From Acidobacteriota bacterium (GTDB taxonomy: Bacteria; Acidobacteriota; Thermoanaerobaculia; Multivoradales; SZUA-115), in assembly GCA_024277255.1 (NCBI GenBank), contig JAJRVQ010000080.1, forward strand, positions 1 through 64,000: DNA of 64,000 nt. The letters run 5' to 3'. Below the pieces are notes generated by a model that worked only from the letters and a program-made list of their open reading frames with translations, had not been told where the DNA came from and did no database searches. Position 1 is the stretch's first letter. The number at the start of each line of letters is the position of its first letter. Positions 55,369-64,000 of the stretch are shown in pieces. The position numbers were made by a program, and so were the translations under genes.

Positions 55369-56681
55369 CCGTGTACCTTCGCGCCAGCCAGCCGCAGAGC
55401 GGGGGCCGAGGCCCAGACGGGCAGGAGGGTTCCGCCCTTGGCGCACCACCCTGCGCCCGCAACCTCGACCTCGCGGCCAATTCCATCGACCGAGGCCAGC
55501 AACTCGGCGACCGTTCCTCGCAGGCTAAATCGGCCGACCGGGTCGGCGATGGCGCCGCTGCGGATGCGTCGTGCATAGGGAGCATGGAGAACGAAGCTGC
55601 CGTCCAGTGGGTCGAGGTGACCCCTGGAGACCTCATCGATGAATAGCCCGTTTTCGGCCTCGGCGAGCAGCTCATCCAGGGTTGATTCCCCAGGCAGCAT
55701 TTCGAGGTGAGAGGAGCGAGGCCCCGGCGGCTCGTGGCGGCTACCCCGGCGGCCGGCACCCGGCACCAAGGCGGTGCACAAGTTGGCCCAGCGAGCGTCG
55801 GAAAGGGGCTGCTCGACCACGCCGTCGCGCAGCAACCAGCGGCGGCAGACTTGATTGCCTTCGTCATCGGTTCGGCGTGCCACGCAGGCGGGAGCGGCCC
55901 CGGGGTCGTCCAGAACATGAAGCCCGGCACTGCCCAGGCGCAGGCCGACCGCCGATTCCGGCCGGCCGCCGCCCAGCGCCAGGACGTCGGCCTCCAGCGC
56001 GTGCGCCACCGCTTCGTGCAGCAAGACGGCGGCCGCCGCCGGCGCCAGGACCACCGATCGTCGCCCGCCCGGCGGTTTGGGCGCCTGCCGGGCGCGAAAC
56101 CGAGAGACGAGGCAGCCGGCCACCGTTTCGACCGCCGCGGCGTCGAGGTTGGCGAAGAGCGCACCGTAGCGCCCGCTGGCCATCGTCGCCACGATGCTGA
56201 AGTACGACTCTCGTTCCGACTCGGGCACCAGGCGCGGGCCGACGACCTGCACCCAACGCCGATGGCGGCGCACGGTGACGCGCAATGGAAAGGCGACGTG
56301 TCGCCGGCGCACCGCGCGGTGCAGGGCGGGAGTGAAGTCGAAGAGGGGCGCGCTCGATTCTTGCTCGCTCCAAGCTCCGGCGCTGAGCGCCGGTAGCGGA
56401 TAGGGTGCGACCGGTAGGACACGGGCCGTCTGGCGAAGCGCCTCGCCCAAGGCGCTGGCGGAAATCTCGTCCCGGCTGGCCAGCCAGGTGCGGCGCTCGC
56501 GGACCAGGCGCACCGCCAGCCCCTCTTCGCGCCGCAGGCGCGCGCCGTAGGCTTCTCCCTCCGGGGCCAGTTCGAGCCTCTCTCTACGCTCGAAAAAAGC
56601 GTCGGCGTGATCGTCCGGCCGATCGGCGATCTGCGCCAGTGCCCGCGCGACGGCGGCGGTATTGAGGCCGGCGAGAGACAT
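55365..56681 (-). CDS. tldD: TldD-like metalloprotease subunit
   Basis: The 438-residue protein is the catalytic partner of the TldD/TldE protease, which trims peptides in microcin and RiPP maturation and in general peptide turnover. The zinc motif HEAVAH (222-227) followed by ALEADV is the family HExxxH, and the third ligand region is GAGWCAKGG near the C-terminus. Length is near the normal 450-480. Its stop overlaps the start of the interrupted pmbA gene by four bases, the usual tldD-pmbA pairing. If pmbA is broken, TldD would lack its partner unless another copy exists. Confidence 0.9.
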   Translation of the reverse strand: MSLAGLNTAAVARALAQIADRPDDHADAFFERRERLELAPEGEAYGARLRREEGLAVRLVRERRTWLASRDEISASALGEALRQTARVLPVAPYPLPALSAGAWSEQESSAPLFDFTPALHRAVRRRHVAFPLRVTVRRHRRWVQVVGPRLVPESERESYFSIVATMASGRYGALFANLDAAAVETVAGCLVSRFRARQAPKPPGGRRSVVLAPAAAAVLLHEAVAHALEADVLALGGGRPESAVGLRLGSAGLHVLDDPGAAPACVARRTDDEGNQVCRRWLLRDGVVEQPLSDARWANLCTALVPGAGRRGSRHEPPGPRSSHLEMLPGESTLDELLAEAENGLFIDEVSRGHLDPLDGSFVLHAPYARRIRSGAIADPVGRFSLRGTVAELLASVDGIGREVEVAGAGWCAKGGTLLPVWASAPALRLAGAKVHG

Positions 56682-56730
56682 CGCGCGATTGTCGCACAGG
56701 GAAGGTGGTCGGCGCTTCGGTTGGGTCGGT

Positions 56731-58167
56731 TCAGTGTCCGGGCGGTTTGCCCCTGAAGGACTTTCCCGCGATGATGTTGTAACCCACCAACAGGCAGTAG
56801 AGGGAGGCGGGAACGAATTCGAGCTCGATACCCTGGCGCATCGTTCGCTGATTCTGTGTGCGCGTCGTCACGACCAGGGAGGCGATCTCGTTTTGGACAC
56901 AGAATCCGATGGCTTCTCTAAGGAGCTCCGGGCGTTGGAAGAACCGATCCGACCATTTGACCTCCACGGCCCAGCCATCTCTGTGGGGTAGCGCAAGATG
57001 GACGAGGTCGATTTCGCCTTTGTCCCAGCGCGCGTAGTGAGAATCTTGGTCTTGTTGAAACCATTGTGCGAAGACTGCGGTTTCTACGAGCGCTCCCGTC
57101 GCTTGATCGTCCGCCTCGACGGGAGAAAACAGAGCGGCTCGCAAAGAGGGGTTGGTCAGGTAGACCTTGAAGAAGTTGGCTCGCTTGAAATGTCGCCCCG
57201 TTCGGTCTACCCGATGGACCGTGCGGATCAAGAATGCGGCCTGGAGATACTCGATGTACTTCTTGATGGTTGGCTTGCTGACGGTGGATCTCTGCGACAG
57301 TTGCTCCAGCGAAACCTCTTGCGCGGTGTTGTATGCGAGGGTGGTGAACAGGGAGTTCAGCTCCTGGATGTCGGTGATTCCATACAGTGAGGGTAAGTCT
57401 CGCAGGAGGACCTTGTCGATGATGTCGCTGCGGATGAACCGCCCAGGATTGGCCTGGATTTCCTCGGATAGAACGACCTCGGGGTAGCCGCCAAAATTAA
57501 GGTAGTGAATGAAGCGCTCATTGAGGAGGGTGAGTTCTTCGGGAAGAACGCGCCATTCACCGAATTCTTTCTGCAAGTCGACGAGATCCTCATCGCCGCG
57601 CAGCGTCAGGTACTCGTGGAAGGTGAGCGGCGGCAAGTGAAAGTCGGTGAAACGTCCCGCCCCTGACTCGTCGCTCTTGAGGCGTAGCGCGGCGGCGGCG
57701 GATCCGGATGCGATCACCTTGAGGTTCGGATAGCGATCCACCAGCGTCTTGAGGTGTACTTCCCAGCGCTTGAGGTACTGGATCTCGTCAAAGAAGACGA
57801 AACACTCTTCCGTCTCGAGGTCGATCTTGCTGGCGGAGGCGAAGATCTCCAGCAACCGTTCGAGCGAGCAGCCGACGTAGAGCGGGTGGTCTACGGAGAC
57901 GTAGCAGATCCGATGGGGAGCGCATTGCTTCTCGTCGAGCAGCCGCTGAATGGCGTGGTGGAGCAAGAAGGTCTTACCTACCCGTCGAGGCCCCATCAAG
58001 ATGACAGCCCTGCGCACCTCGGTTTGGACGATCAGCGGATAGAGGATTTGCAGGTATGGACGAGCTCGATGCCGGCTGAAGAGATCCGGTATTTGGTGTG
58101 GAGGTACCCACCAGGGATTCTCGATGCGAAGACGGTGCTGGATCTGCTCGAGCGGAATATCGCGCAT
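56731..58167 (-). CDS. AAA+ ATPase with DUF4143-type C-terminal domain
   Basis: The 478-residue protein has an N-terminal AAA_14 ATPase: Walker A GPRRVGKTF near residue 59 and Walker B CFVFFDEIQY near residue 122, with the sensor segment VIASGSAAAAL. The C-terminal DUF4143 part is nuclease-like: GEIDLVHL and WAVEVKWS provide the Asp and Glu-x-Lys of a PD-(D/E)xK fold. Such proteins are widespread, often in accessory or mobile DNA, with unknown function. A tandem repeat array lies directly upstream and separates it from the divergent pccB. It looks like an accessory insertion among housekeeping genes. Confidence 0.85.
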   Translation of the reverse strand: MRDIPLEQIQHRLRIENPWWVPPHQIPDLFSRHRARPYLQILYPLIVQTEVRRAVILMGPRRVGKTFLLHHAIQRLLDEKQCAPHRICYVSVDHPLYVGCSLERLLEIFASASKIDLETEECFVFFDEIQYLKRWEVHLKTLVDRYPNLKVIASGSAAAALRLKSDESGAGRFTDFHLPPLTFHEYLTLRGDEDLVDLQKEFGEWRVLPEELTLLNERFIHYLNFGGYPEVVLSEEIQANPGRFIRSDIIDKVLLRDLPSLYGITDIQELNSLFTTLAYNTAQEVSLEQLSQRSTVSKPTIKKYIEYLQAAFLIRTVHRVDRTGRHFKRANFFKVYLTNPSLRAALFSPVEADDQATGALVETAVFAQWFQQDQDSHYARWDKGEIDLVHLALPHRDGWAVEVKWSDRFFQRPELLREAIGFCVQNEIASLVVTTRTQNQRTMRQGIELEFVPASLYCLLVGYNIIAGKSFRGKPPGH

Positions 58168-58202
58168 TGGACGGACTCCTTGAGCGCCCGGAGAAGAGGC
58201 GC

Positions 58203-58387
58203 ATTAAGCAAAGTCAACTTCCTTAGTGCGCGGCCAAGGGCGCTAAGCAAAGTCTTCTTTCTCTAGGAGGCTAGCCTGCGCGCTAAGCAAAGTCAACTTC
58301 CTTAGTGCGCGGCCAAGGGCGCTAAGCAAAGTCTTCTTTCTCTAGGAGGCTAGCCTGCACACTAAGCAAAGCCAACTTCGCTTAGTG
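58203..58387. repeat. Tandem repeat array, about 40-bp units paired in 79-bp periods
   Basis: TAAGCAAAGTC, or its variant TAAGCAAAGCC, begins at 58205, 58244, 58284, 58323 and 58363, spacings of 39, 40, 39 and 40 bp. Two unit types alternate: type A continues AACTTCCTTAG, type B continues TTCTTTCTCTAGG. Two full 79-bp A-B pairs are followed by a diverged A copy. In the last copy ACTAAGC and GCTTAGT form a perfect 7-bp inverted repeat, so type A units resemble operators for a dimeric protein. The rest of the 303-bp gap between the ATPase and pccB holds an 11-bp tandem duplication, TGGCTGAGAAC, at 58393-58414. Confidence 0.92.
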
Positions 58388-58470
58388 GTCTTTGGCTGAG
58401 AACTGGCTGAGAACGGGGTGGCTCCGGTTTCGCGGACAAGGCCGATGTGATAGTTAAGCAGGCGATCACC

Positions 58471-60048
58471 ATGAGCCAAGAAGAACCAAGACCCGAGGTG
58501 GCGAAGTCGGCCTCGTCCGAGTTGGAGCGGCGGCTCGAAGCCGCCCGCCTCGGCGGTGGCGAGGCGCGCATCGAGCGCCAGCACGCGGCGGGAAAGCTGA
58601 CGGCGCACGAGCGCGTCGAGTTGTTGCTCGATCAAGGTTCGTTCGTCGAGATCAATGCCCTGGTCACCCACCGCTGCCAGGACTTCGGTATGGAGTCCCA
58701 GCGGATTCCCGGCGACGGCGTGGTCTGTGGCTACGGCACGATCGAGGGCCGGTTGGTCTACCTCTTTGCCCAGGATTTCACCGTTTTTGGCGGCTCATTG
58801 TCGGAGACCAACGCCGCCAAGATCTGCAAGGTGATGGATCTGGCGATGAACAACGGTGCGCCGATCATCGGGCTCAACGATTCCGGGGGTGCGCGCATCC
58901 AGGAAGGGGTCGTCTCGCTCGGCGGCTATGCCGACATCTTCTTGCGCAACACACTCGCTTCCGGCGTGGTGCCGCAGATCTCCGCCATCATGGGTCCCTG
59001 TGCCGGCGGTGCCGTCTACTCGCCCGCCATCACCGATTTCATCATGATGGTCGAAGGGACGAGCTACATGTTCGTCACCGGTCCCGACGTCATCAAAACG
59101 GTGACCCACGAAGAGGTCACCAAGGAGGAGCTGGGCGGTGCCGCGACGCACAGCGCCAAGAGCGGCGTTTCGCATTTCACCACCGCCAATGATGCCGCCT
59201 GTTTGCAGCGCATCCGGGAGCTGCTCAGCTACCTGCCGAGCAATAATCTGGACAGCCCGCCGCCGGGAAAGAGCGACGACGATCCCGGCCGCGAAGAGCC
59301 GGCGCTGGATGAGCTGGTGCCCGCCGACCCCAACAAGCCCTACGACATCAAGAAGCTGATCTACGCCGTGGTGGACGATGGCACTTTTCTGGAAGTGCAC
59401 GCCGAGTACGCGCGCAACCTGGTCGTCGGCTTCGCCCGTTTCGCCAACCAGAGTGTGGGCATCGTTGCCAACCAGCCGGCCTATCTTGCCGGAGTGCTCG
59501 ACATCGACGCCTCACTCAAGGGCGCTCGCTTCGTCCGCTTCTGCGATGCCTTCAACATTCCTCTGATCACCTTCGAGGACGTTCCCGGCTTCTTGCCGGG
59601 CACCCAACAGGAGTTCGGCGGCATCATCAAGCACGGTGCCAAGCTCCTGTACGCTTTTGCCGAGGCGACGGTACCCAAGATCACCGTCATCACCCGCAAA
59701 GCGTACGGCGGTGCCTACTGCGTGATGGCCAGTAAGCACCTGCGTACCGATGTCAATTTTGCCTACCCGAAGGCTGAGATCGCAGTGATGGGACCGGACG
59801 GCGCGGTCAATATCCTCTATCGCCGAGAGCTCGAGAAGGCGGCAGATCGGGCCGCCGAGGTCAAGGCGGAAAAGGTGGCCGAGTACCGCGCCAAATTCTC
59901 CAACCCCTTTGTGGCCGCCGAACATGGCTTTATCGATGCCATCATCCAGCCGCGCCAGACGCGGGCGCACATTGTCCGCTCTCTGCGCCAGCTCTCCAGT
60001 AAGCGCGAGAGTCTGCCGCCCAAGCGCCACGGTAACCTGCCGTTGTAG
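58471..60048 (+). CDS. Acyl-CoA carboxylase carboxyltransferase (beta) subunit, propionyl-CoA carboxylase-like
   Basis: The 525-residue protein transfers carboxyl from biotin to an acyl-CoA. It has the normal length and motifs of the PCC/MCC beta family: an N-terminal [30 protein letters not shown] (read in parts), [31 protein letters not shown], and the C-terminal [11 protein letters not shown] and [13 protein letters not shown]. The DVPGFLPG motif with the downstream oxyanion GAG-type glycines favours propionyl-CoA over acetyl-CoA. A GTG at 58447 is an alternative start. Its likely biotin carboxylase and carrier are encoded about 40 kb away at 17106-19126. Confidence 0.92.
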   Translation: MSQEEPRPEVAKSASSELERRLEAARLGGGEARIERQHAAGKLTAHERVELLLDQGSFVEINALVTHRCQDFGMESQRIPGDGVVCGYGTIEGRLVYLFAQDFTVFGGSLSETNAAKICKVMDLAMNNGAPIIGLNDSGGARIQEGVVSLGGYADIFLRNTLASGVVPQISAIMGPCAGGAVYSPAITDFIMMVEGTSYMFVTGPDVIKTVTHEEVTKEELGGAATHSAKSGVSHFTTANDAACLQRIRELLSYLPSNNLDSPPPGKSDDDPGREEPALDELVPADPNKPYDIKKLIYAVVDDGTFLEVHAEYARNLVVGFARFANQSVGIVANQPAYLAGVLDIDASLKGARFVRFCDAFNIPLITFEDVPGFLPGTQQEFGGIIKHGAKLLYAFAEATVPKITVITRKAYGGAYCVMASKHLRTDVNFAYPKAEIAVMGPDGAVNILYRRELEKAADRAAEVKAEKVAEYRAKFSNPFVAAEHGFIDAIIQPRQTRAHIVRSLRQLSSKRESLPPKRHGNLPL

Positions 60049-60110
60049 AGCCGCACCGGCTAGAGTGGCTACGCTAGTTTTCCAAGTCCTGTGCTGCGAG
60101 GAGAGAGCTG

Positions 60111-60617
60111 ATGAGTCGTGACGCGCCCCGGGTCGGCATTTTGATGGGAAGCGATTCCGACTGGCCGGTGATGGAGAAGGCGCTGGAGACGCTACGGCGA
60201 TTCGACGTGGCGGCCGAGGTGCGAGTGTTGTCCGCCCACCGCCAGCCAGTGGAAACGGCGGACTATGCCGCGACCGCGGCAGGGCGGGGGATCGAAGTCC
60301 TGATCGCGGGAGCGGGGCTGGCGGCTCATTTGCCGGGAGTCATCGCCGCCAAAACCATCCTGCCGGTGATCGGGGTGCCGATCGCCGCCAAGCTCGAAGG
60401 GCTGGATGCACTGCTGTCGATCGTCCAGATGCCGCCGGGCGTGCCGGTCGCCACCGTCGGGGTGGGACGGGCTGAGAACGCGGCACTGCTGGCGCTACAG
60501 ATCCTGGCTCGCGGCGACGACAGTGTCGCGGCGAAGCTGCATGAAGAGAAGGCGGCGATGGCCGAAAAGGGCAGCCGCGCCGATCAAGCTCTGCAGCGAC
60601 GAATCGCTGACGGTTGA
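60111..60617 (+). CDS. purE: N5-carboxyaminoimidazole ribonucleotide mutase / AIR carboxylase
   Basis: The 168-residue purine-biosynthesis enzyme has the PurE signature [16 protein letters not shown], the active-site VLSAHRQP, the glycine-rich [17 protein letters not shown] and the [18 protein letters not shown] motif. Most features are of class I PurE, which acts after PurK; no purK is in the window. A GAGGAGAG ribosome-binding site precedes the ATG. The last ~12 residues are a variable tail. It forms an octamer in known structures. It is not obviously in an operon with its neighbours. Confidence 0.94.
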   Translation: MSRDAPRVGILMGSDSDWPVMEKALETLRRFDVAAEVRVLSAHRQPVETADYAATAAGRGIEVLIAGAGLAAHLPGVIAAKTILPVIGVPIAAKLEGLDALLSIVQMPPGVPVATVGVGRAENAALLALQILARGDDSVAAKLHEEKAAMAEKGSRADQALQRRIADG

Positions 60618-60739
60618 GCCGTTCGCAGCCGCGATAGACCCTTCCTTGACACTCAGCCGCCTGTGCGGCAAGCTCCAACTCTTCGCAAGATCTACGATTC
60701 GCCAGGGCCGCTCTAGGCGGTCCTCTTGAAGGAGCAACC

Positions 60740-61090
60740 ATGAGAGAGAAGGATCGTCAGCTACGGCGCCGGCGCAAGCGCCGCGCTGAGCGCCTCAAGC
60801 AGCAACGCCAGGAGGCGATCACCGCAGGTAAGAAGGCCGCCAAGAAGAAGTCTTCGGCGGCGAGCACGAAAAAGACCGCGGCCAAAAAGGCGACGGCCAA
60901 GAAGACCACGGCAAAGAAGGCGACGGCCAAGAAAGCGCCGGCCAAGAAGGCGGCGGCCAAGGCGGAGGCTGCAGCGGCGGAAGCGGCGGCCCCGGAGGCG
61001 GTCGAGGAATCCGCCGATGCTGCGGCGGTAAACACTGAGGCGGCTGAAGAACCAGCCGCGAAGTCCGAGGAAGGCGCGGACGAGGGGTGA
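60740..61090 (+). CDS. Lys/Ala-rich histone H1-like small protein
   Basis: The 116-residue protein has three parts. The N-terminal 30 residues are strongly basic ([21 protein letters not shown]). The middle (about 30-75) is a run of Lys-Lys-Ala-Thr-Ala-Lys-type repeats like eukaryotic histone H1 tails and bacterial AlgP/HctB-like proteins. The C-terminal ~40 residues are Ala/Glu-rich and acidic. It probably binds DNA or RNA, but this is inferred only from composition. A GAAGGAG ribosome-binding site precedes the ATG, and TTGACA at 60646-60651 may be a -35 box. The repeats may vary in number. Confidence 0.7.
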   Translation: MREKDRQLRRRRKRRAERLKQQRQEAITAGKKAAKKKSSAASTKKTAAKKATAKKTTAKKATAKKAPAKKAAAKAEAAAAEAAAPEAVEESADAAAVNTEAAEEPAAKSEEGADEG

Positions 61091-61096
61091 GCAATC

Positions 61097-61135
61097 GGCG
61101 GCCATTGACCGGCATATTGCCGCCAAGAGGCCGCC
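61097..61135 (+). repeat. Inverted repeat between the Lys-rich gene and rpiB
   Basis: GGCGGCC (61097-61103) pairs with GGCCGCC (61129-61135), and inside lies the palindromic CGGCATATTGCCG (61110-61122). It lies 7 bp after one stop codon and 13 bp before the rpiB start, so it may be an RNA stem; no T tract follows. Confidence 0.6.
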
Positions 61136-61148
61136 GAAAGGTTGAGCG

Positions 61149-61583
61149 ATGAAAATTGCAGTCGGTGCCGACCACGCGGGATTCGACCTCAAGGAGCTGT
61201 TGCGTCAACGGCTCGAAGAGCTAGGCCACGAAGTCGAAGATCTCGGTACGCACTCTACCGAAAGTACCGACTACCCCGAGTACGCGGCCCAGGTGGCCCG
61301 GCGAGTCGCCGCCGGGCAGGCCGAGCGCGGGTTGCTGGTCTGCGGCAGCGGCGTTGGAATGGAGATTTCCGCCAACAAGATCGACGGCGTCCGGGCGGCC
61401 AACATTCATGATGTCGAGGAAGCTCGCTTGGCGCGCCAGCACAACGACGCCAACGTGCTGGCTCTCGGCTCGCGCCGATTGGCTGCCGATGAGGCGATGG
61501 AGATCGTCGAGGCGTTTCTCACCACTCCTTTCGAGGGTGGCCGGCACAGTCGAAGAGTCGCCAAGATTCACGCACTCGAGTAA
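61149..61583 (+). CDS. rpiB: Ribose-5-phosphate isomerase B
   Basis: The 144-residue enzyme interconverts ribose 5-phosphate and ribulose 5-phosphate in the pentose phosphate pathway. The N-terminal [14 protein letters not shown], the catalytic cysteine in [16 protein letters not shown], and the histidine-containing [15 protein letters not shown] are all present. Length is normal for RpiB. The start follows GAAAGG. The glyA gene follows after 61 bp. Confidence 0.95.
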   Translation: MKIAVGADHAGFDLKELLRQRLEELGHEVEDLGTHSTESTDYPEYAAQVARRVAAGQAERGLLVCGSGVGMEISANKIDGVRAANIHDVEEARLARQHNDANVLALGSRRLAADEAMEIVEAFLTTPFEGGRHSRRVAKIHALE

Positions 61584-61644
61584 GGGCCGGCGCTCGCACC
61601 ATCTCGTCTCGACGACCTCGCCCTTAGATTTAGGAGCCTTGCTC

Positions 61645-62889
61645 ATGCCCCATGATCGACCTCTTGCCGACGTAGATCCGGAAATCCACCAGGCGATCGC
61701 CGCGGAGCGCCAGCGGCAGAATCAAGGTCTCGAATTGATCGCTTCCGAGAACTTCGTCAGCCGCGCCGTGCTCGAAGCCACCGGCTCGGTGTTGACCAAC
61801 AAGTACGCCGAAGGCTATCCCGGCCGGCGCTACTACGGCGGCTGTGAAAATGTCGATGCCATCGAGCGGCTGGCGCGCTCGCGCGCCCGCAAACTGTTCG
61901 GCGCCGAACACGCCAACGTGCAGCCCCATAGCGGCACCAGTGCCAACATGGCGGTCTATTTTGCCGTACTCCAGCCGGGCGACAAGCTGATGGGGATGGA
62001 ACTCAACAGCGGTGGCCACCTCACCCATGGTCACCCACTCTCCTATTCGGGCCGAGACTTCAAGGTGGTGGCGTACGGCGTCGACCGCGAGAGCGAGAGG
62101 ATCGACTACGCAGCGGTGGCCGAGCTGGCGCGCCGCGAGCGACCGAAACTGATCGTGGCCGGAGCCAGCGCCTATAGCCGAGTCATCGACTTTGAACGAT
62201 TCCGTTCGATCGCCGACGAGGTTGGCGCTTTGTTGATGGTCGACATGGCTCACATCGCCGGCCTGGTGGCGGCGAAGGTTCACCCCTCGCCGGTGCCGCA
62301 TGCGGACTTCGTCACCTCCACCACCCACAAGACTCTGCGTGGCCCGCGTTCCGGGTTGATCCTGTGCCGCAAGGTCTATCGCGCCGCCATCAACCGCGCG
62401 GTCTTTCCGGGCTTGCAAGGGGGTCCCTTGATGCACGTCGTCGCCGCCAAGGCGGTGGCCTTCAAGGAGGCTCTTTCGCCCCAATTCGCCGACTATCAAC
62501 GGCGCATCGTCGCCAACTCGCAGCGCTTGGCGGAGGTTCTTGCGGGCTATGGTCTACGTATCGTCTCCGGCGGTACCGACAACCACCTCTTCTTGGTCGA
62601 TGTCGCTTCGATCGGTCTGACCGGCAAGGTCGCCGAAGAGGCGCTGGAGGCGGCTGGGATCACCGCCAACAAGAACACCATTCCCTACGATGAGAACCCG
62701 CCGATGGTCGCATCCGGTGTGCGCATCGGTACCGCGGCGTTGACCACTCGCGACATGGGTGAGGAGCAGATGGACCAGATCGGCGAAATGATCTTCGAAG
62801 TGTTGAAAGAGCCGGCGTCGGCGACGACTCACCAGGCGGTCCGGCGGTGGGTGGAGGATTTGTGCGCGGAGTTTCCGCTCTATGACTGA
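61645..62889 (+). CDS. glyA: Serine hydroxymethyltransferase
   Basis: The 414-residue PLP enzyme converts serine to glycine and loads tetrahydrofolate with a one-carbon unit. Clear signatures are [60 protein letters not shown] and the PLP-lysine motif [14 protein letters not shown]. Later, [11 protein letters not shown] and [12 protein letters not shown] are typical. The start at ATG 61645 is preceded by TAGGAG; the longer frame overlaps rpiB and is not homologous. It is followed after 30 bp by a PLP dehydratase, a plausible functional pairing in serine/threonine metabolism. Confidence 0.97.
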   Translation: MPHDRPLADVDPEIHQAIAAERQRQNQGLELIASENFVSRAVLEATGSVLTNKYAEGYPGRRYYGGCENVDAIERLARSRARKLFGAEHANVQPHSGTSANMAVYFAVLQPGDKLMGMELNSGGHLTHGHPLSYSGRDFKVVAYGVDRESERIDYAAVAELARRERPKLIVAGASAYSRVIDFERFRSIADEVGALLMVDMAHIAGLVAAKVHPSPVPHADFVTSTTHKTLRGPRSGLILCRKVYRAAINRAVFPGLQGGPLMHVVAAKAVAFKEALSPQFADYQRRIVANSQRLAEVLAGYGLRIVSGGTDNHLFLVDVASIGLTGKVAEEALEAAGITANKNTIPYDENPPMVASGVRIGTAALTTRDMGEEQMDQIGEMIFEVLKEPASATTHQAVRRWVEDLCAEFPLYD

Positions 62890-62919
62890 AAGCGAGCGCT
62901 GGGCGCAGAGCGTGCGACG

Positions 62920-63915
62920 ATGAGTGCAGTCGAGGCACTCACCCTGGCGCAGATCGAAGCGGCCCGAGAGGAACTCGGAGAGTTGGTCTTCACCACGCCG
63001 GTGTCGCGCCTCTCGGGGTTTGGTGTGGAACGGCTCTTGGGAGCAAAGACCAAGGTCGACCTCAAACTCGAGTTGTTTCAACGCACGGGGACCTTCAAGG
63101 CCCGCGGGGCGCTGCTCAACATGCTGGCGCTGTCAGCGGAGGAAATGCAGCGTGGGGTGACCACGGTCAGCGCCGGCAACCATGCGATGGCGGTTGCCTT
63201 CGCGGCGCGGACTTTGGGGACCACGGCCAAGGTGGTAATGCCGAAGAGCGCCAACCCGGCCCGCGTAGCTGGTAGCCGCACGTACGGCGCCGAGGTTGTG
63301 CTGGTGGACGATGTCCATCGAGCCTTCGACGAGATGCATCGCATCGAGCGCGAGGAAGGCCGCGCCTTCATCCATCCATTCGAGGGTCGCCGCACGGCGC
63401 TGGGCACCGCCGGCGTGGGGTTGGAGCTGATGCGCCAGGCTCCCGGTCTCGATGCGGTCATCGTGCCGATCGGCGGTGGCGGTCTTTGCGCCGGCGTGGC
63501 CAGCGCGATCAAGAGGATCGACCCGGACTGCCGGGTCTTCGGCGTCGAGCCGGAGGGTGCCGACACCATGCATCGTAGCTTCGCCGCCGGTGAGCCCCAG
63601 GCGATCGAATCGGTGCACACCATCGCCGACAGTTTGGGGGCACCGCATGCCGCGCCCTATACCTTCGGGCTCTGCCGGCAATTCGTCGACCGGCTGGTCA
63701 AGGTCAGCGACGACCAACTGCGCGGCGCCATGGCCCTTCTCTTCGCCGATGCCAAGCTGGCGGTGGAGCCCGCCGCCGCCGCCGCCCTCGCGGCGCTGGT
63801 CGGTCCGCTGGCGTCGCAACTGCGCGGCCAGCGGGTCGGGCTGATCGTCTGTGGCACGAACATCGATCCCCAGACCTTTTTCGCTCACTTGGCCGCCGCC
63901 CCAGAGCTGGATTGA
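62920..63915 (+). CDS. Threonine/serine dehydratase family (fold-type II PLP enzyme)
   Basis: The 331-residue protein is a catabolic-type threonine dehydratase or related serine dehydratase/racemase. The PLP lysine is in GTFKARGALLNML, the substrate loop is VSAGNHAMAVA, and the PLP-phosphate loop is VPIGGGGLCAG. It ends shortly after VGLIVCGTNID, so it lacks the regulatory ACT domains of biosynthetic IlvA. Usual ligases, deaminases and racemases of this family cannot be told apart from sequence. It lies 30 bp after glyA. The last 85 bases of the window after it show no gene that I can support. Confidence 0.9.
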   Translation: MSAVEALTLAQIEAAREELGELVFTTPVSRLSGFGVERLLGAKTKVDLKLELFQRTGTFKARGALLNMLALSAEEMQRGVTTVSAGNHAMAVAFAARTLGTTAKVVMPKSANPARVAGSRTYGAEVVLVDDVHRAFDEMHRIEREEGRAFIHPFEGRRTALGTAGVGLELMRQAPGLDAVIVPIGGGGLCAGVASAIKRIDPDCRVFGVEPEGADTMHRSFAAGEPQAIESVHTIADSLGAPHAAPYTFGLCRQFVDRLVKVSDDQLRGAMALLFADAKLAVEPAAAAALAALVGPLASQLRGQRVGLIVCGTNIDPQTFFAHLAAAPELD

Positions 63916-64000
63916 CCTTCACGGCCGTTTGGCCGGGTGTGCCGAGTTCGTCCCGCCGATGAAGCCGAGCTTCCTACTTTCGTCTCCGTCGCCGCCGCTC

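Noticed and set aside
58203-58387. CRISPR array
   Set aside because: The sequences between repeats are themselves repeated and no cas gene is nearby.
63959-64000. Possible start of another gene at the right edge (ATG at 63959)
   Set aside because: Only 14 codons are visible, with no clear ribosome-binding site or family signal.

Overview
This is a GC-rich bacterial chromosome segment, gene-dense and mostly vertically conserved. It opens with the replication-initiation neighbourhood (dnaN, recF, gyrB, gyrA), so dnaA and the origin probably lie at or just beyond the left edge. The type IVa pilus locus (two major-type pilins, prepilin peptidase, FimT/PilV/PilW/PilX/PilY1-like proteins, a PilS/PilR-like pair and sigma-54 promoters), a protein resembling the MXAN_5187 C-terminal family and YfhO-type envelope proteins suggest an Acidobacteriota-like organism, possibly Thermoanaerobaculia. 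That placement is inference from protein style, not from a marker search.

Layout. 1-377: hairpin repeats and an origin-like gap. 378-8115: dnaN-recF-gyrB-gyrA. 8142-14764: housekeeping and metabolic genes on the plus strand (transaldolase-family aldolase, CPBP protease, M20 dipeptidase, CYTH protein, sugar-nucleotidyltransferase, DUF2007-like protein, HAD phosphatase, Glu/Leu-type dehydrogenase). 14788-14968: a 181-bp concentric palindrome between convergent genes. 14966-28267 (minus): three tandem YfhO-like membrane proteins, a further GT-C-like membrane protein, biotin carboxylase, a biotin carrier protein and an LTA-synthase-like sulfatase carrying a MopE-type metal-binding motif. 28367-33573: UbiA-type prenyl-phosphate phosphoribosyltransferase, DegT aminotransferase, a GT-C glycosyltransferase and a membrane-fused spermidine-synthase-like protein.

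33580-52799 is the pilus region. Two membrane-anchored or secreted M20 peptidases alternate with two pilin genes. Each pilin gene has a perfect -24/-12 sigma-54 promoter preceded by the same 15-bp palindrome. Prepilin peptidase, a PAS-containing histidine kinase, four minor-pilin-type proteins and a 1458-residue PilY1 follow. A sigma-54 response regulator with an intact GAFTGA loop is encoded convergently at the far end. The simplest reading is a self-contained PilS-PilR-RpoN-controlled pilus whose activator binds the palindrome.

52812-63915: ychF, a tldD/pmbA pair in which pmbA is interrupted by an in-frame TGA, a DUF4143-type ATPase preceded by ~40/79-bp tandem repeats, the acyl-CoA carboxylase carboxyltransferase subunit (the likely partner of the distant biotin carboxylase/BCCP), purE, a Lys/Ala-rich histone-H1-like protein, rpiB, glyA and a threonine-dehydratase-family enzyme. 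I recognised no tRNA, rRNA, CRISPR array or insertion sequence.
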